The translations under genes were made by a program, and so were the position numbers. Below, piece after piece: positions 9,381-17,294 of a stretch of 64,000 bases of DNA (the first letter of the stretch is position 1; every line of letters begins with the position of its first letter). The notes under the pieces are model-generated. The model did no database searches. It was not told the DNA's origin and was given only the letters and a program-made list of their open reading frames with translations. The DNA is from Caldilineae bacterium (GTDB taxonomy: Bacteria; Chloroflexota; Anaerolineae; JAAEKA01). The DNA lies in the NCBI GenBank assembly GCA_020634555.1, contig JACKBK010000018.1, positions 1 to 64,000 of the forward strand. Direction: 5' to 3'.

Positions 9381-9420
9381 CGCGCCAGCGATTATAGCAC
9401 GGCTGGCGCGCTCGCACCAA
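9381..9420 (-). promoter_or_regulatory. Promoter of the methyltransferase gene with inverted repeat around -10
   Basis: Minus strand TTGGTG (9420-9415), 18-base spacer, extended -10 TGCTATAAT (TATAAT 9396-9391). The arms CGCGCCAGC (9381-9389) and GCTGGCGCG (9402-9410) flank the -10 box and could form an operator. The rest of the 9322-9652 gap holds the moxR promoter and its leader. Confidence 0.6.
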
Positions 9421-9475
9421 GCGCCAAGCCGGATCGGGAAGGGTAACCCGCCGGATGGATGCCGCGCAAATCACC

Positions 9476-9504
9476 TTGTCATGGAACAGCGCTTCAGGTA
9501 GAAT
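9476..9504 (+). promoter_or_regulatory. Promoter of the moxR operon
   Basis: TTGTCA (9476-9481), 17-base spacer, TAGAAT (9499-9504). The predicted start near 9511 gives a leader of about 140 bases. Confidence 0.65.
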
Positions 9505-9523
9505 ACCCGCAGCAGTATTTGCC

Positions 9524-9579
9524 CGCGGATGGGTAGCTCAAAGGAAACGCTGATATCTTCCTTTCTCGGCTCATCCGCG
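9524..9579 (+). ncRNA. Structured 5' leader of the moxR operon
   Basis: The outer stem CGCGGATG (9524-9531) pairs with CATCCGCG (9572-9579), and the inner stem AAAGGAA (9540-9546) pairs with TTCCTTT (9558-9564). Both lie inside the predicted leader. The outline resembles a tRNA only superficially: there is no anticodon or T arm. I do not recognise a known riboswitch. Confidence 0.45.
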
Positions 9580-9652
9580 TCCTCCCCTATCTGCGAATCA
9601 GTGCTGCCCGCAGATGACCATTAGAACGTCAACCAGAACAGGATCGCCTCCC

Positions 9653-10609
9653 ATGCACTCTGTCGAAGACATTCAGTCGTTTGCCAGGCAGGTTACGGAG
9701 AACGTCGAGCGGGTGATCGTCAGCAAGAGCCAGGTCGTCGAGCTGCTGCTCGTGGCCTTGCTGTGCGATGGCCACGTTCTGCTGGAGGATGTGCCCGGCG
9801 TTGGCAAGACCATGCTGGCACGCTCGCTGGCAGTCAGCCTGGGCGTGACTTTCAAACGTGTCCAGTGTACGCCGGACCTGCTGCCCAACGACATTACCGG
9901 CGTGTCGGTCTTCAACCAGCAGACGCGCCAGTTCGAGTTCATGCCGGGGCCTGCCTTTGCGCACATTCTGCTGGCCGATGAGATCAACCGGGCGACGCCC
10001 CGAACCCAGTCGGCGCTTCTGGAAGCCATGGGTGAGCGCCAGGTCACGGTAGACGGCGTGACGCGCGCACTGCCGCGGCCGTTCATGGTGATGGCAACCC
10101 AGAACCCGATCGAGTACGAAGGTACCTTTCCACTGCCGGAGGCACAGTTGGACCGCTTTCTGCTCAAAGTAAGCCTGGGCTACCTGACCGTTGAAGAGGA
10201 AAAAAACCTACTGCTGCACCTTCGCCGCCAGCACCCTATCGACACGCTACAGCCGGTGATCGACGGCGCGACAGTAGCAGACTTGAGCGAGGCCGTCTGG
10301 GAGGTACATGTCGACGACACGATCCGCGACTACATCGTGCGCCTGGTCGATGCCACGCGGCAGCATCCCGATCTGCTGCTGGGCGCCAGCCCGCGCGGCT
10401 CACTGGCCCTATATCGCAGCAGCCAGGCGTTGGCGGCGCTGCGGGGCCGCTCCTTTGTCCTGCCCGACGACGTCAAGCTGCTGGCGCCGCTGGCATTGGC
10501 GCACCGCTGTATTGTTCAGCCCGAAAGCGCGCTGCGCGGGCGCACCGCACAAGCCATCGTCAACGACCTGCTAGACCAGGTGGCGCTGGATATCGGCGAA
10601 CTGTCCTGA
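9653..10609 (+). CDS. MoxR family AAA+ ATPase
   Basis: The protein has 318 residues from ATG 9653 (an ATG at 9614 adds a 13-residue tail unlike the family). HVLLEDVPGVGKTMLARSLA is Walker A, ILLADEINRATPRTQSALLEAM is Walker B with the family NRA signature, and VMATQNPIEYEGTFPLPEAQLDRF is sensor 1 with the arginine finger. SPRGSLALYRSSQALAALRGR, near the C-terminus, is sensor 2. MoxR ATPases act as chaperone-like factors for maturation of metalloenzymes or envelope proteins, nearly always beside DUF58 genes, as here. The stop is followed by the DUF58 start after three bases. Confidence 0.95.
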   Translation: MHSVEDIQSFARQVTENVERVIVSKSQVVELLLVALLCDGHVLLEDVPGVGKTMLARSLAVSLGVTFKRVQCTPDLLPNDITGVSVFNQQTRQFEFMPGPAFAHILLADEINRATPRTQSALLEAMGERQVTVDGVTRALPRPFMVMATQNPIEYEGTFPLPEAQLDRFLLKVSLGYLTVEEEKNLLLHLRRQHPIDTLQPVIDGATVADLSEAVWEVHVDDTIRDYIVRLVDATRQHPDLLLGASPRGSLALYRSSQALAALRGRSFVLPDDVKLLAPLALAHRCIVQPESALRGRTAQAIVNDLLDQVALDIGELS

Positions 10610-10612
10610 ACC

Positions 10613-11854
10613 GTGCGTGATTTCTCGTATCTGCTGATTGCTCTCCTGGCGCTGGCCCTGCTGCTACGCCTGGACTTCGTGTTCTACATTGTATATGTCG
10701 TTGGCGGCATCTGGCTGCTGGCGCGCTGGTCGACGCCGCGCAGCCTGGCAGCACTGCGAGTACGCCGCCAGTTCACCGACCATGCGTTTCTGGAGGAACG
10801 GATCGCCGTGTCGTTGGAACTCAGCAATTCCTCCTGGTTTCCCATCCCCTGGCTGCGTCTGACCGAAACGTTGCCGCTGGCGCTGGCGCCGTCGGAGCAG
10901 TTCAATCGGGTCTACACGCTGCGACCGCGCGAGCGGGTGGTGATCGACTACGAACTATACTGCACACGGCGCGGCTACTATCCGCTCGGTCCGCTGCACC
11001 TGAGTGTCGGCGACCTGTTTGGTTTTAGCGACGCGGCCGGGCGGGAAGATGCCCAACAGTATCTGACCGTCTATCCGCGCATCATCCCGCTGGTGCGTCT
11101 GGATCTTCCCTCCCCCCTGCCGCACGGCACACTGAGCGCGTCACGTCGCCTCTTCGAGGATCCGGCGCGGCTGCGCGGCGTTCGGAAGTATCAGGACGGC
11201 GACAACTTGCGCCGTATCCACTGGAAGGCCAGCGCACATGCCGACACGTTGCTCGTGAAACAGTTTTCTCCCTCGATCTCGCTGGAAAGCATGGTATTGC
11301 TCAATCTCAACGGGCGTGACTACCACCGCCAGCGCATCTACAGCGCCAGCGAATGGGCCATCGTAGTCGCAGCGTCGGTGGCGACCTATCTCGAAAGCAT
11401 GCGCCAGGCGGTTGGACTGGCAACCAACGGCAGCGATCCGCTGAGCAGCACAGAAACAAGCGCGCCGGGAGGCACAACGCATCCCGCCGCGATCCCGCCC
11501 CGCCCCGGCCGCCAACATCTGATGAAGGCATTGGAGACCCTGGCGCGTGTCGAGGTAGCCGACCACGACGAATCGTTCGTCCATTGGGCGCAGAGCAGCG
11601 CCGTTTCTCTTGCGTGGGGAACAACCGTTCTAGTTATCACGCCCCTGGCCGACGAGACCGTCTGCCAGGGGTTCCACCGGTTGACGCGAGCCGGAATGAA
11701 CGTCGTCCTGCTGGTGACAGAACCATACGTCAACTTCGGTCTCGTGCGCGAGCGGGCGCGCCGCCTGGGCTTGCGGGCCTACCAGATGGCATCGGAGGAG
11801 GATCTGACCCGCCTGCAAGCGGTCTCGTCCCGCCCCGTCGGAGTAGCAGCCTGA
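10613..11854 (+). CDS. DUF58 domain protein
   Basis: The protein has 413 residues from a GTG start three bases after moxR. Two membrane helices sit at the N-terminus (about 5-40). The beta-rich segment ELSNSSWFPIPWLRLTETLP ... RRGYYPLGPLHLSVGDLFGF is followed by the DUF58 signature, RRLFEDPARLRGVRKYQDGDNLRRIHWKASAH (about 178-210). A vWA-like region lies at the end. DUF58 proteins accompany MoxR ATPases and are thought to be their client adaptor or effector. Residues about 265-305 are a Ser/Pro-rich linker. Its stop codon overlaps the next start (TGATG). Confidence 0.9.
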   Translation: MRDFSYLLIALLALALLLRLDFVFYIVYVVGGIWLLARWSTPRSLAALRVRRQFTDHAFLEERIAVSLELSNSSWFPIPWLRLTETLPLALAPSEQFNRVYTLRPRERVVIDYELYCTRRGYYPLGPLHLSVGDLFGFSDAAGREDAQQYLTVYPRIIPLVRLDLPSPLPHGTLSASRRLFEDPARLRGVRKYQDGDNLRRIHWKASAHADTLLVKQFSPSISLESMVLLNLNGRDYHRQRIYSASEWAIVVAASVATYLESMRQAVGLATNGSDPLSSTETSAPGGTTHPAAIPPRPGRQHLMKALETLARVEVADHDESFVHWAQSSAVSLAWGTTVLVITPLADETVCQGFHRLTRAGMNVVLLVTEPYVNFGLVRERARRLGLRAYQMASEEDLTRLQAVSSRPVGVAA

Positions 11855-13518
11855 TGTCTGGTGACCTGGACCGCGCGCCGGCAACCGTTGAGGACCTGCG
11901 CGATTCAGCCTGGCAGAGTGAGATCGGCCGCCCGCTGCTGATCGCCATCCAGATGACCAGCCTGGTTGCCGGTCCGCTGGCCGTTGCCATCGCGATCACC
12001 GAGGATCCGCGGCTGCGTTTCGTGGCAGCGTTGGCGTTCCTGGCAGCATTGGCCGGAGTTTACAGCCACCAGTGGTTGTCGATGCCCTCACAGCGAGTGA
12101 CCCGCAAGACCGCCTTCATGCTGGCCGAGCTGGTCGTGCTGGCACTGGTGCTGCGGGTGGCGACCTGGGCGCTGACCGGTGACTGGCCAACGGTCGAGAC
12201 TTTGCGCGACTGGCTGCTGGACCCGTTTTCATTTCTGGACGGCTTCTACTTGATCGCGTTTCTGCTTTCGGCGCTGGCCTGGCAGCGGGCCGGAATCGTG
12301 GCCGAGCTGTTCTACCAACTGGCGCTGACGCCCGGCGAGCTGCGTTGGGTGGAGGAACAGCGACTCGGCTCCTGGTGGCGCGGCAGCCGCTCGACTGACC
12401 GCTCTCAGATATCGCGCCAGGAGATGGTCGATGGCTACATCACCCAATGGCTGATCGGCGGCTTCCTCCTGATCCTGTGTGCCGGCGCCACACGGGTCAG
12501 TATCGACAAGGACGCGGGCCTGCATCTCTTCAGCACCGGAGTCCCTGACCAGGTCATCGTGGCCACGGTCGTTTATTTCCTCACCGGGCTGCTGATGATC
12601 AGCCAGGCGCGGCTGGCGCAGATGCGCGCGCTCTGGTACTTCGACGGCGTTGAAGCGCCGCCGGGCCTGGTAAGCCGCTGGAACCGGCTAAGCCTTCTGG
12701 TCATCGTCGGTGTCGGCCTCGCTGCGTCATTGCTGCCGCTGGGATCTACCTGGCAGTTGGGATCGATCGTCAATCTGGTCGTCACAGTCGTCATGCAGAT
12801 CGCGATCGGGATCGTCAGCCTGCTGGTTGCACTGTTCTCGTTGGTGCTGCTGTTGTTTGGAAAGCCGGTGGAGGAATTGCCGCAGCTTCCGATGACCCCC
12901 GCACAGGCGCCGCCACCGCCGCCGCCGGTGCCAACCCTTGATCTGCCAGCCTGGTTGGGCGGCGCAGGAGTCTGGCTGGCGGTGATCGTGATGCTGATCC
13001 TGGTGCTGCGGTTCTTCATTGGCCCGGAGGGACTGGCGGTTACCAAGAATCGGCTACGCGCGCTGGCGCGACGGATATTCGCGCTGTTTGGCCGCTGGTG
13101 GGCTGGCGCAAAAGCAGCCGCGACCAGCCTGTCGGTGGTTGTACCACGACGGCGCGCTGCGGAAGACACAAAAGGTGGTGGGCTGCGGCTTCCCTGGCGT
13201 TTTGTGCGTCTCAACGCGCTGTCGCCGCGGGACCGCGTGCGCTACTTCTACCTCAGCACAGTCCATCGCGCGGCGAAGCAGGGCGCTGTTCGCCAGCCCA
13301 GCCAGACGCCTGTCGAGTTCCTGCACGATCTTGAGTCTACCTGGCCTGAGGCGGAGATGGACACATCGGCCCTGACGGAAGCATTCCTGGCCGCTCGCTA
13401 CGACCGGGTTGAGATCACCCCGGACGACGCACAGGAAACCAAGACCGTCTGGGAGCGCGTCAAACGCGCTTTGAAGCAGCAACACGCGCCGCCAGACGAG
13501 TCAAAGGAGGATTCATAG
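11854..13518 (+). CDS. Membrane protein with C-terminal DUF4129 domain
   Basis: The protein has 554 residues from the ATG that overlaps the DUF58 stop; the open frame runs further upstream but only as shadow. It has about seven membrane helices through residue 330, a proline run (QAPPPPPPVPTL), another helix near 365-385, and then a cytoplasmic domain. The last 110 residues (LSPRDRVRYFYLSTVHRAAKQG ... TPVEFLHDLESTW ... LTEAFLAARYDRVEI) are a DUF4129 domain, usually found behind transglutaminase-like membrane proteins. The transglutaminase domain itself is absent. With MoxR and DUF58 this forms the common MoxR-DUF58-DUF4129 membrane module of unknown substrate. Confidence 0.85.
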   Translation: MSGDLDRAPATVEDLRDSAWQSEIGRPLLIAIQMTSLVAGPLAVAIAITEDPRLRFVAALAFLAALAGVYSHQWLSMPSQRVTRKTAFMLAELVVLALVLRVATWALTGDWPTVETLRDWLLDPFSFLDGFYLIAFLLSALAWQRAGIVAELFYQLALTPGELRWVEEQRLGSWWRGSRSTDRSQISRQEMVDGYITQWLIGGFLLILCAGATRVSIDKDAGLHLFSTGVPDQVIVATVVYFLTGLLMISQARLAQMRALWYFDGVEAPPGLVSRWNRLSLLVIVGVGLAASLLPLGSTWQLGSIVNLVVTVVMQIAIGIVSLLVALFSLVLLLFGKPVEELPQLPMTPAQAPPPPPPVPTLDLPAWLGGAGVWLAVIVMLILVLRFFIGPEGLAVTKNRLRALARRIFALFGRWWAGAKAAATSLSVVVPRRRAAEDTKGGGLRLPWRFVRLNALSPRDRVRYFYLSTVHRAAKQGAVRQPSQTPVEFLHDLESTWPEAEMDTSALTEAFLAARYDRVEITPDDAQETKTVWERVKRALKQQHAPPDESKEDS

Positions 13519-13525
13519 AACTGGT

Positions 13526-13762
13526 GTAACTGCTCACCCATCACTCCCGCGAAGCTCCCAATGCCATCACAGACAGCAGGCGCCGTGGTAAGAGACTTCT
13601 TCACTGTCCTTCTGAATGGATCAAACACGCGATCCGCACAAGGCCGAACCGATAATGAAGAATCTCTTCGTGGTCGTTTCTTGGCAAGCGGGAATCCAAG
13701 TCTGCGAGGAGTGGATTCCCGCCTTCGCGGGAATGACGCCACTCTGTCGGCTGAGTGGTTAC
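13526..13762. mobile_element. Miniature inverted-repeat element, copy A
   Basis: About 237 bases filling the 13519-13827 gap. The left end GTAACTGCTCACCC plus TCACTCCCGCGAA is mirrored on the right by TTCGCGGGAATGACG and GAGTGGTTAC. The interior contains a hairpin with GCGGGAATCCA / GGATTCCCGC arms and an inner section similar to copies B and C. No open frame codes for a transposase, so it is non-autonomous. Confidence 0.8.
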
Positions 13763-13827
13763 GAACCAAATCCCGTATCATTATGTCTACTAAGCATCAT
13801 GTGGCGCAAGCGCCAAGGAGGTAACTT

Positions 13828-14784
13828 ATGGACTATGGAGCGTTGATTGGACGGGCCTGGCAGATCACATGGCGCTACAAGGTGCTGTGGATCTTCGGCA
13901 TTCTGCTGGCGCTGACGGTCAGCGGCGGCGGAACTGTGGGCAGCGGTGGCGGGAACAGCGGCGGGTCGTCAGCGGCTATGGGATCGGCTGCGTTCGCTCC
14001 GATACTTGCCACCTTTCTGGTGCTCTGCTGCTGCGCGCTGCTGTTCTTCATCGTCGTGGCGGTCATCGTGCAATATGTGGCGCGCACCGCGCTCTATCGC
14101 GGCGTGGACCAGATCGAGGAAGCGGGCGTTGGGCCGACCTGGCGCGAGGGCTTTCGGCTCGGGTGGAGCAACCGCGCCTTTCGTATGTTCTTGCTGGACC
14201 TGATCATCGGCGTCGTGTTTGCCTTCGCGGCCATGCTGCTGATCGGGCTGGGCGCTCTGCCGCTGTTGCTGCTGATCTTCGACAACGAGGCCGCGCGGAT
14301 CATCGGAGTGGTGGCGACCGTCGGTCTGGAAATGATGGTCTTCTTCGGCTTGATGGTGGCGGGCGTCCTCATCAGCATCGGCGGCCAGTTCTGGCGGCGC
14401 GAGATCGCACTGGCAAACCGTGACATCGGCGCGGCGCTGAGTAGCGGCGTGGCGTTAGCCCGCAACAGCGCCGGCAACGTCGGCGTCATGTGGGTGATTC
14501 TGACCGCGATCGGCCTTGGGTTCGGCCTGGTGACGGCGATGGTGTTCTTCGCGCTGGGAATCATGGCCTTCGGCGCGGGCGGTGGACTGGGATACGCGGT
14601 CTATGCGTTGACCGACTCGCCAGCGTTGGCGTTCCTGGTCGGCCTGCCGATCTTCCTGCTGATCACCGTAATACCGATGGCCATCGTGCGAGGCATCTAC
14701 CTCGTCTTCGACTCCAGCGCCTGGACGTTGGTCTACCGCGAGGTCGCCGAAAGCGCGATGACGGATCTCGTGCCCGCCGCGTGA
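13828..14784 (+). CDS. Polytopic membrane protein of unknown function
   Basis: The protein has 318 residues with a strong AAGGAGG site 8 bases before the ATG. About six to seven hydrophobic segments are visible: YKVLWIFGILLALTV, FAPILATFLVLCCCALLFFIVV, MFLLDLIIGVVFAFAAMLLIG, a segment near 170-185, VGVMWVILTAIGLGFGLVTAMVF and FLVGLPIFLLITVIPMAIV. A glycine/serine-rich loop (SGGGTVGSGGGNSGGSS) follows the first helix. SSAWTLVYREVA near the end is typical of the glycerophosphodiester-phosphodiesterase membrane-domain-like family. It precedes the AddB-like gene by 5 bases, so it may share its transcript. Its role is unknown. Confidence 0.8.
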   Translation: MDYGALIGRAWQITWRYKVLWIFGILLALTVSGGGTVGSGGGNSGGSSAAMGSAAFAPILATFLVLCCCALLFFIVVAVIVQYVARTALYRGVDQIEEAGVGPTWREGFRLGWSNRAFRMFLLDLIIGVVFAFAAMLLIGLGALPLLLLIFDNEAARIIGVVATVGLEMMVFFGLMVAGVLISIGGQFWRREIALANRDIGAALSSGVALARNSAGNVGVMWVILTAIGLGFGLVTAMVFFALGIMAFGAGGGLGYAVYALTDSPALAFLVGLPIFLLITVIPMAIVRGIYLVFDSSAWTLVYREVAESAMTDLVPAA

Positions 14785-14789
14785 CGGCC

Positions 14790-16940
14790 ATGCCAACTTC
14801 TGCTGTGAACCTGACCGGGGCCCAGAGGGCCGTCGGCGCTGCGCCCTTCGACCGCACCATCTTCCTCGATGGGCCGGCCGGCGCGGGCAAGACCACCGCG
14901 GGCGTGCAGCGGCTGCTGAACCTGGTGCAAAGCGGCATCGCGGCCAGCTCGATCCTGGTGATGACGCCGGTGCGGCCGCTGGCCAGGCCGTACAGCGAGG
15001 CGTTGCGGCGCACCCGGCTGCGGCCGGGCAGCATCCCGGCGCTGGTCACCGCAGGCGGCCTGGCGCGGCGCAGTGTCGAGCTGTTCTGGCCGCTGGTCAG
15101 CCGAGAGGCCGGTTTCGCCCAGCCTGACAACCCGCCGGTCTTCCTGACACTGGAGACCGCGCAGTATCACATGGCGAGGATCGTCCGCCCGCTGCTGGAG
15201 GACGGCTACTTCGAGTCGGTGGCCATCGATCGCAACCGCATCTACAGCCAGATCATCGACAACCTCAACAAGGCTGCCGTGGTTGGCTTTCCATACACGG
15301 AGATCGGCGCTCGCTTGCACGGGGCATGGATGGGCGACGAGAGCCAGTTGCGTGTCTACCGCGACGCGCAGGAGTCCGCCAGCCGCTTCCGCGAGTATTG
15401 CCTGGACCACAACCTGCTGGACTTCTCGTTGCAGGTCGAGGTCTTCCGGCGCTATCTCTGGCCGTTGGCCGAGTGCCGCGAGTATCTGCAAGGCACGTAC
15501 CGGCACCTGATCGTTGACAACCTGGAGGAGGACACACCCTTTACCCACGACCTGCTGCGCGACTGGCTGCCGCAGGTCGACTCGGCGCTGCTGATCTACG
15601 ACCGAGAGGCGGGGTATCGCCAGTTTCTGGGCGCCGACCCGGATAGTGGCGCCGCGCTTAAGGTTCTCTGCACGGACTACGTAACCTTAAATGAGAGCTT
15701 CGTAGCGTCTCCAGCACTGCAAGTATTGGGAGCACACTTGGCGACCGCGCTCCGCCAGCCAGCGCCACCCGCACCGCCTGCCGAGCCTGCGGCCGTGCGC
15801 CAGACACTGCTGTTCGAGGAGAACATGCGCTTCTATCCACAGATGCTGGACTGGGTAGCCGCGCAGATCGTTGATCTGGTAGATGGCGGCGTCCTGCCGG
15901 GCGAGATCGTGGTGCTGGCGCCGTTCCTGTCCGACGCGCTGCGCTTCTCGCTGACCAACCGGCTGGCGCAGGCTGGCATCGCAGCCCGGTCGCACCGCCC
16001 ATCGCGCGCGCTGCGGGATGAACCGGCGGCCCGCAGCCTGTTGACGCTGACCTCGCTGGCCCATCCCGACTGGCAGCGCCCACCGGCGCCGTTTGACGTG
16101 TCGTACGCGCTGATGCAGGCCATCGACGGGCTGGATCCGGTGCGCGCTCAACTGCTGACCAAGATCGTCTACCGCACCAAGGAGGGTTCACCCGGTTTCT
16201 CCTCCTTCGAGCAGATCAACCCCGACATGCACGAGCGCATCAGCTACGTGCTGGGCGGCCGGTTTGACACGCTGCGGGTCTGGCTGGCCGATCTACAACA
16301 GCGCCGTTCGCCCGCGACGCTGGACCACTTTCTCAGCCGGCTGTTCGGCGAGGTGCTTTCTCAGGCCGGTTTTGGCTTCCACGACAATTTCGACGCGTCG
16401 CAGGCCGCGGCCAATCTGGTGGAGTCGGTGCAGAAGTTCCGGCAGGCGGTGGCGGAAGGGGACGGGGAAGAGGGAAGGGAAGGAAAAGAGAGCGGTGATT
16501 TGGGGCGCGAGTATCTGGATATGGTAGAGGACGGCGTGATCGCGGCGCAGTATGTGCGGGGTTGGCAGGAGGTGGATCGCAACGCGGTGCTGCTGGCGCC
16601 TGCCCACACCTTCCTGATGATGAACCGGCCGGTGGACTACCAGTTCTGGCTGGATATCGGCAGCCGCGGCTGGTACGAGCGCCTCTATCAACCGTTGACG
16701 CACCCATATGTGCTGAGCCGTCACTGGCAGCCCGCCCGGCAGTGGGATCACGACGACGAGGACGCCGCCAACCAGGAGCGACTCTACAAGCTGGCGGTCG
16801 GGTTGCTGCGCCGATGTCGCAAACAGGTTTTCTTGGGCTTGAGCGAGCTGGGCGAGCAGGGCTACGAACAGCGCGGCCCGCTGCTCTGGGCGTTCAACCA
16901 CGTGCTGCGGCAGTTGGCAGTGTCGGAGAAAAGACAATAA
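14790..16940 (+). CDS. AddB-like superfamily I helicase-fold ATPase, motif II degenerate
   Basis: The protein has 716 residues from ATG 14790 (a GTG at 14781 overlapping the previous stop is an alternative). LTGAQRAV then FLDGPAGAGKTTAGVQRLL (about 21-39) is a Walker A in UvrD/AddB context, and SSILVMTPVRPLARPYSEALRR matches motif Ia. The expected motif II reads YRHLIVDNLEEDTPFTHDLL, with Asn-Leu where an active helicase has DE-QD, so ATP hydrolysis may be lost or altered. VLAPFLSDALRFSLTNRLAQAGI is a domain 2A segment. Residues about 555-570 (EGDGEEGREGKESG) are a low-complexity insert. The placement with a UvrD helicase and an Fe-S nuclease suggests the AddB/RecC-like subunit of an end-resection complex. 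Confidence 0.75.
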   Translation: MPTSAVNLTGAQRAVGAAPFDRTIFLDGPAGAGKTTAGVQRLLNLVQSGIAASSILVMTPVRPLARPYSEALRRTRLRPGSIPALVTAGGLARRSVELFWPLVSREAGFAQPDNPPVFLTLETAQYHMARIVRPLLEDGYFESVAIDRNRIYSQIIDNLNKAAVVGFPYTEIGARLHGAWMGDESQLRVYRDAQESASRFREYCLDHNLLDFSLQVEVFRRYLWPLAECREYLQGTYRHLIVDNLEEDTPFTHDLLRDWLPQVDSALLIYDREAGYRQFLGADPDSGAALKVLCTDYVTLNESFVASPALQVLGAHLATALRQPAPPAPPAEPAAVRQTLLFEENMRFYPQMLDWVAAQIVDLVDGGVLPGEIVVLAPFLSDALRFSLTNRLAQAGIAARSHRPSRALRDEPAARSLLTLTSLAHPDWQRPPAPFDVSYALMQAIDGLDPVRAQLLTKIVYRTKEGSPGFSSFEQINPDMHERISYVLGGRFDTLRVWLADLQQRRSPATLDHFLSRLFGEVLSQAGFGFHDNFDASQAAANLVESVQKFRQAVAEGDGEEGREGKESGDLGREYLDMVEDGVIAAQYVRGWQEVDRNAVLLAPAHTFLMMNRPVDYQFWLDIGSRGWYERLYQPLTHPYVLSRHWQPARQWDHDDEDAANQERLYKLAVGLLRRCRKQVFLGLSELGEQGYEQRGPLLWAFNHVLRQLAVSEKRQ

Positions 16941-17294
16941 TGACCTCGGTCAACTTTTACATGAACACACTTCGCTGCTGTTCGCCGCCGCGCAAACTGT
17001 GGAGTAGGCATCCTCAGATGCCGGGTCACGACGCCGCGCACAGCCCGGCATCTGCCCACTCCGGAGTGCTTCGCAAAGGATGCTTACTCAGCGACGCGAG
17101 GTGTCTTGATTGCCAGAAAATCAATTCTTGACACCACACTTCTGACCGAAGTCATGATTTCAGTGAAAACAAATTCTTGATCGGCTGCAACTGCCGAACC
17201 CTGGTTTCACGACTAACCTTAAATGCTTTTTGGGGCCTTCTTCTCATAGTCGTTGAGAGAATGTCGCCCGCAATGGATTTTTGACGAAACGCTT
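16941..17294. other. Intergenic region with long hairpin
   Basis: GGAGT and GGC (17001-17009) pair with GCC and ACTCC (17054-17062), enclosing AGATGCCGGG (17016-17025) with CCCGGCATCT (17044-17053). This could be a terminator or an RNA element between two genes of one putative complex. Two similar AAAWCAAATTCTTGA strings occur near 17116 and 17166. No convincing promoter was found. Confidence 0.4.

Noticed and set aside
9524..9579. tRNA-like cloverleaf with GCGGATG / CATCCGC ends
   Set aside because: Only two nested stems form; there is no anticodon loop, T arm or CCA-compatible end, and length is too short.
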